This document shows positions 15,743-22,939 of a stretch of DNA of 64,000 bases, one piece after another. The notes below the pieces were generated by a model. That model made no database searches. It saw nothing but the letters and a program-made list of their open reading frames with translations, and was not told where the DNA came from. The stretch lies in the NCBI GenBank assembly GCA_022709365.1, contig JAKLIY010000008.1:1-64000 (forward strand). Direction: 5' to 3'. The stretch's first letter is position 1, and each line of letters opens with the position of its first letter. The translations under genes were made by a program, and so were the position numbers. This stretch comes from Pseudomonadota bacterium (GTDB lineage: Bacteria > Pseudomonadota > Gammaproteobacteria > Competibacterales > Competibacteraceae).

Positions 15743-16381
15743 TCGCAGTAGGCCCCTGCGTATAAAAAGGCCCCAAGGACATCGCCAAGCTCTGCGATTT
15801 CAACCACTGACCAAGGAGGGCGCAACCGGGATGGCGTGCGGGAAGCCCGGTAAAATCCGCCGTGCGGGCTGAAGGATTCCACTGAGAGCCAAAAGAGTAT
15901 CGATGCTCTTTTGCAGCGTGAGGGGATCAGCCATTCTTCGTGTCGGCTTTAGCCGATTACGTCGTATGGGGCGACATCGACCGATTTGATGCGTCTTTTA
16001 ACCGTCTCCCTGGCCTGAAGGCCGAGGCGGTCCACCCTCGGCGTCCGCCGATCACCGTTCTATCCCGCTGGGGATCTCTGATCCCCGGCGAAGGGCTGGG
16101 CGCGTTCCCCGCATTTTGGAGACCCCCACGCCGCAAAACATCCTTTGTTATGCTGGGCGTCCTCCTTGGAGGCGCCGCCCGTCATCCCGCGCACGCCCTG
16201 CACGCAGGAGGCGCGTCTCTTCTTTATCGCGCTCTTTTTAGCCGCCAAGCTGCCGTGGTCGAGCAAGAACGCCCGGACGCTGCGGCGTGTCCATCGTCGG
16301 CCCTGAATTGAGCCAGGAACCCCCATCTTCCAGAGCGGGGGGAAGATCAGTAAAATCATTGAGTTGAAAGGAGTTGAACCC
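15743..16381. other. 639-bp region without a gene, several hairpins
   Basis: No coding frame is convincing. Visible structures are an 8-bp stem CAAAAGAG/CTCTTTTG (15890-15913), a stem GCCGAGG/CCTCGGC around 16020-16041, and a sequence around 16157-16176 that matches the switch-like leaders downstream (GGCGTCCTC then GGAGGCGCC) but is not followed by a start codon. An inverted repeat ATCTTCC/GGAAGAT lies about 40 bp before the toxin-antitoxin pair. The region could hold a noncoding RNA or a deleted gene with its leader left behind. Confidence 0.4.
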
Positions 16382-16648
16382 ATGACTGGAGAAGCCATAG
16401 CGACCCTCGAAATTCCGCAGGCCGTGTTGGACGCTGCACACTTGACCGTTCTTGATCTGCGGCGTGAGTTGGCGCTCGCCCTCTATGCCCAAGATCGGCG
16501 GTCGCTCGGTCAGGCCCACCCATTCGCTGGCCTGACCCTATGGGAATTCCGGCAATGGCTCGCCACGCGGCGTATCGAACCGCACTACGACATCGCTGAA
16601 TTGCGGGATGACCTCACCCCCTTGCGCGAACGGGGTCGCCTTTCTTGA
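16382..16648 (+). CDS. UPF0175-family antitoxin
   Basis: The 88-residue product begins MTGEAIATLEIPQAVLDAAH and continues LRRELALALYAQDRRSLGQA, FAGLTLWEFRQWLATRRIEP and HYDIAELRDDLTPL. This is the standard UPF0175 pattern (helical, ending with 'Y-x2-EEL/ELRxDL'). The family is paired with DUF3368 PIN-like toxins and regulates them. AAAGGAG lies about 10 bp before ATG 16382. The stop overlaps the toxin's TTG start by 4 bp, so the pair is translationally coupled. Confidence 0.85.
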   Translation: MTGEAIATLEIPQAVLDAAHLTVLDLRRELALALYAQDRRSLGQAHPFAGLTLWEFRQWLATRRIEPHYDIAELRDDLTPLRERGRLS

Positions 16649-17136
16649 CGGTCGCGATCAGCCATACCTCACCACTGACCCATCTTGCCGCCATCGGCCA
16701 GTTCGATCGACTCCAACCACTTTTCGGTGAATTGCTCATTGCCGAAGCGGTCTGGGAAGAACTGAACGCCGGTGGAAAATTCTGGCCGGGCCGCAATGAG
16801 GGGGTCGGCGCCCACTGGATCACGCGGCAAACGGTAGCGAATCGACCCTTGGTGACGGCTTTGCTGGAACATCTGGATCGGGGTGAAGCTGAAACCATCG
16901 CCTTGGCGATGGAGCATCAACCGCCTTTGATTCTGATGGATGAAAAGGAAGGCCGACACACCGCACAACGATTCGGGCTGAAAACGGTGGGCGTAGTCGG
17001 TATTCTGCTCGAAGCCCACTCGCGTGGTCTGATGGTGCGCGTGGGTCCGGTGCTGGATCGGCTACGCCGGGATGCGGGCTTTTTCCTAAGCGACCGTGTC
17101 GGCCAAGCCGCATGTGAATTCTGTGGCGAGGCATAA
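16645..17136 (+). CDS. DUF3368 PIN-like toxin with first active-site Asp replaced by His
   Basis: The 163-residue protein matches DUF3368. The N-terminus would normally read ISDTSPL but here reads TVAISHTSPLTHLAAIGQFD, so the first metal-binding acid is His7. The later acidic residues (DRGEAETIALAM and LILMDEKEGR) are retained, followed by TVGVVGILLEAHSRGLM. PIN-type toxins are magnesium-dependent ribonucleases, and loss of the first Asp normally abolishes activity. Start is TTG 16645, overlapping the antitoxin stop. The gene is otherwise full length, so the change looks recent or selected. Confidence 0.8.
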   Translation: MTVAISHTSPLTHLAAIGQFDRLQPLFGELLIAEAVWEELNAGGKFWPGRNEGVGAHWITRQTVANRPLVTALLEHLDRGEAETIALAMEHQPPLILMDEKEGRHTAQRFGLKTVGVVGILLEAHSRGLMVRVGPVLDRLRRDAGFFLSDRVGQAACEFCGEA

Positions 17137-17195
17137 ATTTCGCCAAAACGTTCGCGGGTTAATGCGCAAAGTCGATGAGGAGATTCTGACTCGGC

Positions 17196-17549
17196 TTACG
17201 AAATAACGAAAAGTTTTTGCCGGGTTTCGTAACGTCGTCGGGCCCGCTCGACGGACGCGGAGTCGCCCGTCAGGGCCGCCACCCGTAGTTCGTGCCAGGG
17301 CTTACCGGCGGCGCGTTCGGCCCATTGTCCCAGCGTGTCCTCCATGAAGACACGGGCTGAGAGCCGCATGGCCGTTCGGTAGTCCTCGAACGTCTGGAGA
17401 GTCTCAATGCGATTGCCGAAGCGGGCGAAGCGCCGCCGATAGGCGTGCCGCCCTTCGTCCGTCCAAATCAGCCATCCGCTCTCGTCGAGAGGATCAAGCG
17501 GTTCAGGTTCATCATCGTCGGGGATTGAGGTTTCGTTACCGTCTTTCAT
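17196..17549 (-). CDS. hypothetical protein, 117 aa, related to the gene at 19087-19452
   Basis: From ATG 17549 the protein begins MKDGNETSIPDDDEPEPLDP. It contains GWLIWTDEGRHAYRRRFARF and GNRIETLQTFEDYRTAM, closely patterned on RFARVGVDIRRLRTLEEVEDAM in the 121-residue minus-strand protein at 19087-19452. The shared motif is RFARxGxxIxxLxTxExxxxAM. The function is unknown and there is no signal or membrane segment. Its Shine-Dalgarno lies in a hairpin (see 17556-17576). Both proteins run against the direction of the surrounding cassette. Confidence 0.6.
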   Translation of the reverse strand: MKDGNETSIPDDDEPEPLDPLDESGWLIWTDEGRHAYRRRFARFGNRIETLQTFEDYRTAMRLSARVFMEDTLGQWAERAAGKPWHELRVAALTGDSASVERARRRYETRQKLFVIS

Positions 17550-17555
17550 GCGCGC

Positions 17556-17576
17556 GCTCCAGTCCAGTGCTGGAGC
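17556..17576 (-). promoter_or_regulatory. hairpin enclosing the Shine-Dalgarno of the 117-aa gene
   Basis: A perfect 7-bp stem, GCTCCAG/CTGGAGC with a 7-nt loop, lies 7 bp before ATG 17549 on the minus strand. The arm nearest the start contains the TGGAG ribosome-binding sequence, so the folded form would hide it. It resembles the plus-strand leaders of the same block. Confidence 0.5.
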
Positions 17577-17609
17577 CCGCATCGCATGAGTGGTTCATTT
17601 TGCAACCCC

Positions 17610-17668
17610 ACCGGGGACACCGTCCCCGGTTAAGGGCTTGGCGTGTCCTCTTTTTTTATGGAGGCGCC
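17610..17668 (+). promoter_or_regulatory. switch-like leader of the 137-aa gene
   Basis: A perfect 9-bp hairpin, ACCGGGGAC/GTCCCCGGT (17610-17630), is followed by GGCGTGTCC (17640-17648), a seven-T run and GGAGGCGCC (17660-17668) just before ATG 17670. GTGTCCTC can pair with the Shine-Dalgarno GGAGG arm or with GGGGACAC in the first hairpin (17613-17620). The two folds exclude each other. Confidence 0.55.
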
Positions 17669-17669
17669 C

Positions 17670-18083
17670 ATGGATTTAAGCGGCTTGTCGCCGGCTTTTA
17701 AAGCGGTGATGGAAATCGCCCATCACGCGGGATCGGGGATGACCGTCCAGCAATCCCGTTCCATCCCTTTCCCCACCGGTGTCTGCCAGGTGTGGGAGTT
17801 CAAGCCGGTCCTGCCGCCTCTGGAGCGGGAGCCGGTGGTTGTCGGCGTGTTGCTTCAAGGGAGAGGGATTGCGCGCTGGACGCCGTTGAACATGACGTTT
17901 GGGGAAGCCGTGGCGCATTACGAGTGCCTGGCGGCCTCACGTCGGGCGGCGGCGGAAGCGGAAACCGCGCCGATACACACGGCTCCAGCCGTCTCGAATG
18001 CCCCCACGGCCGTTCAGTGGCCGGTCGCGGGGCCTCCCCCGGTGTCACGATTCGCCGGCCACCGTTGCACGGCAACGCCGTGA
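17670..18083 (+). CDS. hypothetical protein, 137 aa
   Basis: The product begins MDLSGLSPAFKAVMEIAHHA and contains QVWEFKPVLPPLEREPVVVG and FGEAVAHYECLAASRRAAAE, ending in an Ala/Pro-rich low-complexity tail. I do not recognise the family. ATG 17670 was chosen because GGAGG (17660-17664) stands 5 bp before it; longer in-frame starts (GTG 17643, ATG 17658) would lie inside the leader hairpin. It is the first gene of the hairpin-led block. Confidence 0.6.
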   Translation: MDLSGLSPAFKAVMEIAHHAGSGMTVQQSRSIPFPTGVCQVWEFKPVLPPLEREPVVVGVLLQGRGIARWTPLNMTFGEAVAHYECLAASRRAAAEAETAPIHTAPAVSNAPTAVQWPVAGPPPVSRFAGHRCTATP

Positions 18084-18414
18084 TGTGGGCCGGGGGCGCG
18101 TCTTGAGACTCTCGCCGACCGATCCGCAGGGGCGGGCGGCTTTCGACCCGATCACCGGCGGGGAGGACACTCCTGCCGATCCTTAGGGGCTACCACGGGT
18201 AGAGCTTCTCGGCTTTATCGAGTTGATCCTGCGGCCCCTTCCCCAGCACAGCCGGATGACGCACCTCTCGCCCTGCGGGTTCTGCGCCTTTAACGGCCTG
18301 TGCCACGACGGCGATCCAGCCGGGCTGATCTTCCTAGAAGACCCGCCCGCGCCGGTCGCCGTGCATCCGGTCGCCGAGTCGCAACCGGCGATGTTGTCGT
18401 TGTTCATCCCAGTC
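18084..18414. other. 331-bp stretch without a confident gene
   Basis: One plus-strand frame reads protein-like (LRLSPTDPQGRAAFDPITGG, stop at 18186) and another from ATG 18256 contains a Cys motif (SPCGFCAFNGLCHDGDP) but runs through the next leader into the following gene. Both may be remnants of one frameshifted gene. No promoter or terminator was recognised. Confidence 0.35.
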
Positions 18415-18470
18415 GGGGACCTCTCCTCCCCGGCGGGGGCGGGGGGTGTCCTCATTTTTTATGGAGGCGC
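18415..18470 (+). promoter_or_regulatory. switch-like leader of the 122-aa lipoprotein gene
   Basis: GGGGACCTCTCCTCCCC (about 18415-18431) and the G-rich strand ending GGTGTCCTC (to 18453) can form a long hairpin with a few mismatches and wobble pairs. GTGTCCTC is followed by a T run and GGAGGCGC (18463-18470), the ribosome-binding site. The sequence from GTGTCCTC to GGAGGCGC is nearly identical to that before the 137-aa gene. Confidence 0.55.
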
Positions 18471-18475
18471 ACTTG

Positions 18476-18844
18476 ATGATGATGAAGAAGTTAGTGGTGA
18501 TTGCTGTGGTCGCCCTGAGCGGTTGCAGCACGATTCGATCCCTGGATGAGCAGATTTCCGCGCACATCCAGGGATCGTTCAGGCCGACAGCCGCTCGGTC
18601 GAATGTCCGGGTGGTGGAAGACGTGAGGGTCTTCCGGCCCGTGCCACTGAGAGAGGGGCCGGGTCACGGCGACCGGATAATCCGCATTCTGCAACCGGGA
18701 GAGACGTGGGTGCCGTTGGGCACCATCGGCCCCTGGCAAGCGGTGCGGATAGGGCCACCGAGCGGGTTGGTCTTTTCTCGCTCGGTGGCGAAGAAGGCAG
18801 GGATCAAGACTGACGCTAACAGCCTTGATCAAGTGAAGTTCTAA
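18476..18844 (+). CDS. small lipoprotein, SH3-like, 122 aa
   Basis: Starting at ATG 18476 the product has a lipoprotein signal MMMKKLVVIAVVALSGCSTI with lipobox LSGC. The mature part includes RVFRPVPLREGPGHGDRIIR and GETWVPLGTIGPWQAVRIG. The spacing 'V-R-GPG-x-x-x-I-x-x-L-x-x-G-x-x-V/W' is like bacterial SH3 domains, which bind peptides or peptidoglycan; this is a weak inference. It is preceded by one of the switch-like leaders with GGAGG 8 bp upstream. It is probably anchored in the envelope. Confidence 0.6.
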   Translation: MMMKKLVVIAVVALSGCSTIRSLDEQISAHIQGSFRPTAARSNVRVVEDVRVFRPVPLREGPGHGDRIIRILQPGETWVPLGTIGPWQAVRIGPPSGLVFSRSVAKKAGIKTDANSLDQVKF

Positions 18845-18889
18845 CTCAATCGGGGGTCTACCCAGTCCCCGGGTTGGGGGCCGGGTCGA

Positions 18890-18904
18890 TCTCCTTTTAG
18901 GAGA
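18890..18904 (+). promoter_or_regulatory. perfect hairpin over the Shine-Dalgarno of the 68-aa gene
   Basis: TCTCCT-TTT-AGGAGA forms a perfect 6-bp stem with a TTT loop, and AGGAGA is the ribosome-binding site 5 bp before ATG 18910. Upstream (about 18855-18885) is a second G/C-rich dyad, CCC-AG-CCCC/GGGGG-CC-GGG. The layout matches the other leaders of the block, with a T-rich element resembling four-U RNA thermometers. Confidence 0.6.
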
Positions 18905-18909
18905 ATACC

Positions 18910-19116
18910 ATGGAGCTTAAGCCGGTTAAAAACTATCTGGAAAGCAGTTCGGTTGAAGCATTGCGACGGTTCATCCTCCACTGCGAACGCCTGATCGACA
19001 GCGTGGACGAAGACCTCCGCCAGGCGGCTCGTGAAGCGCTGAAACGGGCTCGCGAGGAGCGGGCCGTCCGCGAGCGGTTGCGCGGGCTACACCGTCACCC
19101 CGATGAGGGCCAATAG
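18910..19116 (+). CDS. small helical protein, 68 aa
   Basis: The product begins MELKPVKNYLESSSVEALRR and is highly charged and helical (DSVDEDLRQAAREALKRARE). No family is recognised. Its 3' end overlaps the convergent minus-strand gene at 19087-19452 by 30 bp. The strong hairpin-enclosed ribosome-binding site directly before the ATG supports the gene being real. Confidence 0.55.
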   Translation: MELKPVKNYLESSSVEALRRFILHCERLIDSVDEDLRQAAREALKRAREERAVRERLRGLHRHPDEGQ

Positions 19117-19452
19117 TTTATCCATGCCCTCGGCCATCCGTTGACGCCGTTCCTCAAGAGGCATCAGGCGTCTTCCCCGAACGCCATCGGTGATGAAATG
19201 CAGATCATCAATGGCGTTATTGGCGTCGTCATCGTCCTTTTGATCCGGCGGTAGCCGTCGGTATTCGCGCATGGAGACGCTGCTCATCGCATCCTCGACC
19301 TCCTCCAGCGTGCGAAGCCGTCGAATATCGACGCCGACGCGCGCGAAGCGTGAGGCCAGAGCCGCTGGGCCGGTTCGGGTGAAGCGAATGCGCTGGGTCT
19401 GCGGATCGAGAAGCAAATAGCCGTCAAGGGCCAGGCGCGTTTCTGAACTCAT
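19087..19452 (-). CDS. hypothetical protein, 121 aa, paralogue-like of 17196-17549
   Basis: The protein begins MSSETRLALDGYLLLDPQTQ and contains ALASRFARVGVDIRRLRTLE, followed by EVEDAMSSVSMREYRRLPPD and an acidic stretch. The RFARxGxxIxxLxTxExxxxAM motif is shared with the 117-residue protein at 17196-17549, suggesting duplication. AAGGAGG stands 6 bp before ATG 19452. The function is unknown. It is convergent with and overlaps the 68-aa gene. Confidence 0.6.
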   Translation of the reverse strand: MSSETRLALDGYLLLDPQTQRIRFTRTGPAALASRFARVGVDIRRLRTLEEVEDAMSSVSMREYRRLPPDQKDDDDANNAIDDLHFITDGVRGRRLMPLEERRQRMAEGMDKLLALIGVTV

Positions 19453-19513
19453 GGTCGCCTCCTTCCAGGAAATAATTCTGAGGATACCACGAGTTTTTTG
19501 ATGTCAAGCCCTT

Positions 19514-19571
19514 CCTTGGGGACCCTTCTCCCCAAGGGATGAGTGTCCCCTTTTTTTATGGGGACACTCAT
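19514..19571 (+). promoter_or_regulatory. switch-like leader with 12-bp start-codon hairpin
   Basis: Two hairpins stand in tandem: CCTTGGGGA/TCCCCAAGG (19514-19537) and a perfect 12-bp stem, ATGAGTGTCCCC/GGGGACACTCAT (19539-19571), with a T-rich 9-nt loop. The second encloses both the GGGGA ribosome-binding sequence and the first two bases of ATG 19570. GTCCCC of the second 5' arm can instead pair with GGGGAC (19518-19523) of the first hairpin. Confidence 0.65.
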
Positions 19572-19932
19572 GCAAGCGACCTTCTTGATTGAAGAAACCC
19601 CCGCGCCGGGCGTGAAAACGCATCCAGTCTCTCATCGCTCCTTACGATCACTGGATGTAAAGGGCGAATACCACGATTGGCGCGCCGATGTGGGCTGCCT
19701 GGTCGAGCACTGGGAGGAACTGCATCTCGTGTTCCTCCAATCCTCGTTGCGCAGCCTGGCTTCCAGCGAGCCGCAGGAACGGGAGGAGATTCTGCGGTGG
19801 CTGAATGCGCCGCAGGTCCGGCATCCCGAACCCTTCAGCTTCCAGGCGTGCCTGGCTTTGTACGACCCCCGGCTGGATGCCGAGGACGTGCAGGGTCTAG
19901 TGCGCCGAGTTCTGCGCCGGTCGCGCGGCTAG
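19570..19932 (+). CDS. hypothetical protein, 120 aa
   Basis: Starting at ATG 19570 the product begins MQATFLIEETPAPGVKTHPV and contains WRADVGCLVEHWEELHLVFL and PQEREEILRWLNAPQVRHPE. It is soluble and helical in its second half, with no recognised family. The start is fixed by the leader, whose hairpin ends in the ATG. It lies directly upstream of the CobS-like ATPase and may belong to that module. Confidence 0.6.
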   Translation: MQATFLIEETPAPGVKTHPVSHRSLRSLDVKGEYHDWRADVGCLVEHWEELHLVFLQSSLRSLASSEPQEREEILRWLNAPQVRHPEPFSFQACLALYDPRLDAEDVQGLVRRVLRRSRG

Positions 19933-19993
19933 CGGTTTCCGGCGTTTCGTTCTTAATCTCCTCCCCGCCCTAACGGACGGGGATTTTCGCAAA

Positions 19994-20066
19994 CCCCCTC
20001 GGGGACGGTTCCTACCGATTCCCCGCAGGGGGAGCCGTGCGTGGAACCGCCTCCGTCAAGAGGTAT
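19994..20066 (+). promoter_or_regulatory. leader hairpin before the AAA+ gene
   Basis: CCCCCTCGGGG (19994-20004) and CCCCGCAGGGGG (20021-20032) form a stem of about 10 bp. Downstream, CCTC (about 20051) can pair with GAGG of the AGAGGT ribosome-binding site at about 20060. The anti-Shine-Dalgarno pairing is weaker than in neighbouring leaders. Confidence 0.4.
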
Positions 20067-20070
20067 CGCC

Positions 20071-21093
20071 ATGCAAGAATTTCAAGAATTTCAAGTGAAT
20101 AAAACCTTTGGCATCGCCGCGTCCGATCAGGTTCGGGTCTCCGGCTTGGCCATGCCGGGTCCCCTGACGCCTCGGATGGATCCGCAGTACACGTTCCGAC
20201 AGAACCTGCTGTCGGACGTTTTAGGATGGCATCGGGGGATTGTGTCCGGCCCCATCCACGACGGGCTGTGGTTGACCGGCCCGATGGGATCGGGCAAGTC
20301 CAGCCTCATCGTGCAGACCGCCGCCCGGCTGAACCTCAATCTGGTCGAGGTCAACGGCAAGCGGCGCCTGGAAGTGGCCGATTGGGTCGGGCACCTGACC
20401 GCCATAGGCGGTGATGTCCTGTTCGAGGACGGTCCCCTGACCACGGCGGTGCGCCACGGCGCCTGGCTGTTGATCAACGAGGCCGATCTGATCGACCCCG
20501 GCGAACTGGCGGGATTGAACACCCTGCTGGATGGGGGGCCGCTGATCATCCCGGAGAACGGGGGGGAAGTGGTTTTCCCCGCCCCCGGTTTTGGGCTGAT
20601 TTGCACCGCCAATACCGTCGGCCTGGGCGATAGCAGCGGCCTGTATGCCGGGGTGCAACGTCTCAATGGGGCGTTCCTGGACCGGTTTTGGGTCGTCAAG
20701 GTGGACTACCTGACCGGCGAAGAAGAGTTTGCCCTGATCAAACGGCGCGTGCCGCAAATCAAGGACGAACTCTTGCGCGGCATGATCCAGGTGGCGGCGG
20801 AAGTCCGCGCCTTGTTTCAGGGCGAAGGGGAGGACGTCGAGTCGCTCGACATCACCTTGTCCTCGCGCACCCTGATCCGTTGGGCTTACCTGACGGTGCA
20901 GTACGCCGGCGACAAGAACCCGTTGATGCGCACGCTTCAACGGGCGTTGACGAATCGGGTAGAACCCGAAACCGCAGAAGCGATTGAGGGAATGACCCGG
21001 CGCATTTTTGGGATACCGAACTCCTCCACCGGGGAAGACGCCCAGAACGCGGCGGGAACCTCGACGGCCGGGGGACCCGCCCATGCCCATTAA
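20071..21093 (+). CDS. CobS/MoxR-like AAA+ ATPase
   Basis: The 340-residue ATPase has Walker A in LTGPMGSGKSSLIVQ (about residues 68-82) and Walker B-like WLLINEADLIDPGELAGLNT. Further features are the pre-sensor loop with VFPAPGFGLICTANT, the arginine-containing segment RLNGAFLDRFWVVKVDYL, and a C-terminal lid. It resembles CobS/MoxR ATPases that remodel partner VWA proteins. ATG 20071 follows AGAGGT; an upstream in-frame GTG at 20041 would lie in the leader hairpin. It overlaps the WGR-like gene by 11 bp. With DUF3150 and CobT-like genes downstream it forms a module seen on ICEs; its biochemical role there is unknown. Confidence 0.85.
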   Translation: MQEFQEFQVNKTFGIAASDQVRVSGLAMPGPLTPRMDPQYTFRQNLLSDVLGWHRGIVSGPIHDGLWLTGPMGSGKSSLIVQTAARLNLNLVEVNGKRRLEVADWVGHLTAIGGDVLFEDGPLTTAVRHGAWLLINEADLIDPGELAGLNTLLDGGPLIIPENGGEVVFPAPGFGLICTANTVGLGDSSGLYAGVQRLNGAFLDRFWVVKVDYLTGEEEFALIKRRVPQIKDELLRGMIQVAAEVRALFQGEGEDVESLDITLSSRTLIRWAYLTVQYAGDKNPLMRTLQRALTNRVEPETAEAIEGMTRRIFGIPNSSTGEDAQNAAGTSTAGGPAHAH

Positions 21094-21832
21094 AGTAATG
21101 TTGCTTCGGTATCAATTTCCCGACGGACGGTCCAAGGATTGGGCGTATCCCACGCCGGTGATGTCGGATGCGCAGAACTTCACGGTCTATTTTGGCCGTA
21201 CCGGTTCCACGCTGCGCCAACGGGACACGCCTGCATCCGCGTGTCGCAACGGCAGCGTGTTCGCGGAAGCCCCGCAGCGCATTCGGGAAAAGCGGGCGAA
21301 AGGGTATCGGGAACTGGGCGAATATTGGTTGGCCGATAACCACCGAGATTTGCGCCCCGTCACCCCTGCGCCCGCAGGGCCTGAGCCGATGATCCACTCG
21401 GCCTCGACCCCGACGCCACCCGCTATCGGGCCTGCTCTGTACTGGCGGTTGCGGATTCAAGATCGGGCGGATGAGGCCGCTCTGGAAAACGTCGGTCAGA
21501 CCGTGGCTCGGCAACTGGAAACGGTCGGCTGGCGAGTCACGAACCACGGCGCGGGAGAGAGCATGTTCCATGGGTTCTGGCCCCCCGTCGGGTCGGGAGC
21601 CACCCACGGTCGAGTGGAATTGTTACCCGGCTACGAACCGGTGATCGCCTTTCTGTTGCTGGTGGCGCGCCGCTTCACCGGGGTCCGGGTCGCCAACGAA
21701 GACCAGCAAGTCATCACGGATTGGCCCCAGGAACTGCCGGTGTCGGATCAGATTCTGGAAACTCTGGGGTTAAAGCCGGTGAGCACAGAACGCCTCCTGG
21801 CCGACATGGCCGGAGAGGCGTGGTTCTACTAA
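21083..21832 (+). CDS. WGR-like-domain protein, 249 aa
   Basis: Starting at ATG 21083, the N-terminal 80 residues have the WGR-domain pattern: QNFTVYFGRTGSTLRQRDTP, then QRIREKRAKGYREL in the place of the usual lysine-rich helix. WGR domains bind nucleic acids and occur in PARPs and in ICE proteins next to AAA+/VWA genes. The C-terminal 140 residues (LYWRLRIQDRADEAALENVG and later VRVANEDQQVITDWPQELPV) are of unknown fold. It is translationally coupled to the ATPase gene. The WG is replaced by FG here, so the domain call is moderate. Confidence 0.6.
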   Translation: MPIKVMLLRYQFPDGRSKDWAYPTPVMSDAQNFTVYFGRTGSTLRQRDTPASACRNGSVFAEAPQRIREKRAKGYRELGEYWLADNHRDLRPVTPAPAGPEPMIHSASTPTPPAIGPALYWRLRIQDRADEAALENVGQTVARQLETVGWRVTNHGAGESMFHGFWPPVGSGATHGRVELLPGYEPVIAFLLLVARRFTGVRVANEDQQVITDWPQELPVSDQILETLGLKPVSTERLLADMAGEAWFY

Positions 21833-21844
21833 GAATCGGTCTTG

Positions 21845-21913
21845 GGCGGACACCCTCCGTCCGCCTCCCAGGCCGGCGGAGGGCGTTCGCCTTTTTCTTC
21901 AACGAGAAGGAGG
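21845..21913 (+). promoter_or_regulatory. switch-like leader of the DUF3150 gene
   Basis: Three elements are visible: a 7-bp hairpin GGCGGAC/GTCCGCC (21845-21865); AGGGC-gttc-GCCTT (21880-21893) followed by T residues; and CCTTTTTCT (21890-21898), which can pair with AGAAGGAGG (21905-21913), the ribosome-binding site. The second and third stems share 21890-21893 and therefore exclude each other. The second alone could act as a terminator. Confidence 0.55.
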
Positions 21914-21918
21914 TTTTG

Positions 21919-22920
21919 ATGCACGCGCAACCCTTGACCCTGTTGGCGAACGAGTTGGTTTTCGTCAACCTCGATATTTCCTGCTGGAGCGGGAAAAAGA
22001 GCTTGACCCCGGAAGATTTGGGCCTGGATCGGTCGCAACTCCCGCCCGAAACCTTGGTCTCCCTGGGCGAAAAGCAGTTGATTAATCCAGAGGCGCTGCG
22101 GGAATTCACCACGATCCGCAGCGCCGCCCGCCGCCACTGTCTGGTGGTGGGAACACGGTTTATGGGGGGTTACGCCGTGCCCAGCGCCAAAGCCCAAGGG
22201 CTGCTCGACCAGCTCACGGTGCTGGAACAGCGCTATCAAACCGTGCGCACAGCGTTTCTGGATACCTATGACGGTCAGCTGGCGGCCTGGGCCGATCAGC
22301 AACCGCTGGAGTGGCAGAAGCTGATTCGAGAAGCCCTGGTGCCTGCCGAGTACGTGGGTGGACGGCTCCATTTTGCCGTTCAGGCGGTGCGTTTTAGCGC
22401 GCCTTCACCCCAAGTGGTCGCGCATCCGGGCCTGGAAAAGGCCCTGTCGGGTTTATCGGGGCAAATTTTGTCCGAGATCAGCCAACAGGCGCGTGAAACC
22501 CTGGAAGAGTCCTTCCAGGGGAAAACGACCGTGACCCGGCGGGCGCTCAGCCCGTTGAAAGCCCTGCGCGACAAGCTCGAGGGCCTGTCGTTTGTGGACA
22601 GTGGCTTTCGGGCGGTGGTGCGGGAAATCGATCGGCTGCTGGCCGGCATCCCGGACCGTCTACCGATTCAGGGCCGGGTCTTGGAAGGTTTACGGCAATT
22701 TCTGTGCCTGGCTTCTCAGCCGCAAGGGCTGCAGACCTGGGCTGCGCAGGCGATTCCGGTCGTCGATGAACTCTGGGCCGGTATCCAGCCGGATTTAGCC
22801 CTGGCTCTGCCCTTCAGCGAGGACGCTGCATCTCCCCCGTTCAGTGAGGCGGTGGAATCCAGGCCACAGCCCCCGGCTGAGGCCGAAGGGATCGACGCCG
22901 GCGGCGACTGGTTTTACTGA
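21919..22920 (+). CDS. DUF3150 family protein
   Basis: The 333-residue protein matches DUF3150: ELVFVNLDISCWSGKKSLTP, EDLGLDRSQLPPETLVSLGE, KQLINPEALREFTTIRSAAR, then GTRFMGGYAVPSAKAQGLLD. The middle is helical (LEQRYQTVRTAFLDTYDGQL) and the C-terminus is low-complexity, ending DWFY. DUF3150 genes lie between CobS-like ATPase and CobT-like genes on many proteobacterial ICEs and large plasmids; the function is unknown. The start follows AAGGAGG by 5 bp. Coiled-coil character suggests a scaffold between the ATPase and the VWA protein, which is inference. Confidence 0.8.
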   Translation: MHAQPLTLLANELVFVNLDISCWSGKKSLTPEDLGLDRSQLPPETLVSLGEKQLINPEALREFTTIRSAARRHCLVVGTRFMGGYAVPSAKAQGLLDQLTVLEQRYQTVRTAFLDTYDGQLAAWADQQPLEWQKLIREALVPAEYVGGRLHFAVQAVRFSAPSPQVVAHPGLEKALSGLSGQILSEISQQARETLEESFQGKTTVTRRALSPLKALRDKLEGLSFVDSGFRAVVREIDRLLAGIPDRLPIQGRVLEGLRQFLCLASQPQGLQTWAAQAIPVVDELWAGIQPDLALALPFSEDAASPPFSEAVESRPQPPAEAEGIDAGGDWFY

Positions 22921-22939
22921 TTGATTTTTTACCCACCGC

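Noticed and set aside
15940..16311. 123-codon plus-strand frame in the gene-free region
   Set aside because: Low-complexity product with no ribosome-binding site; the region is better described by hairpins.
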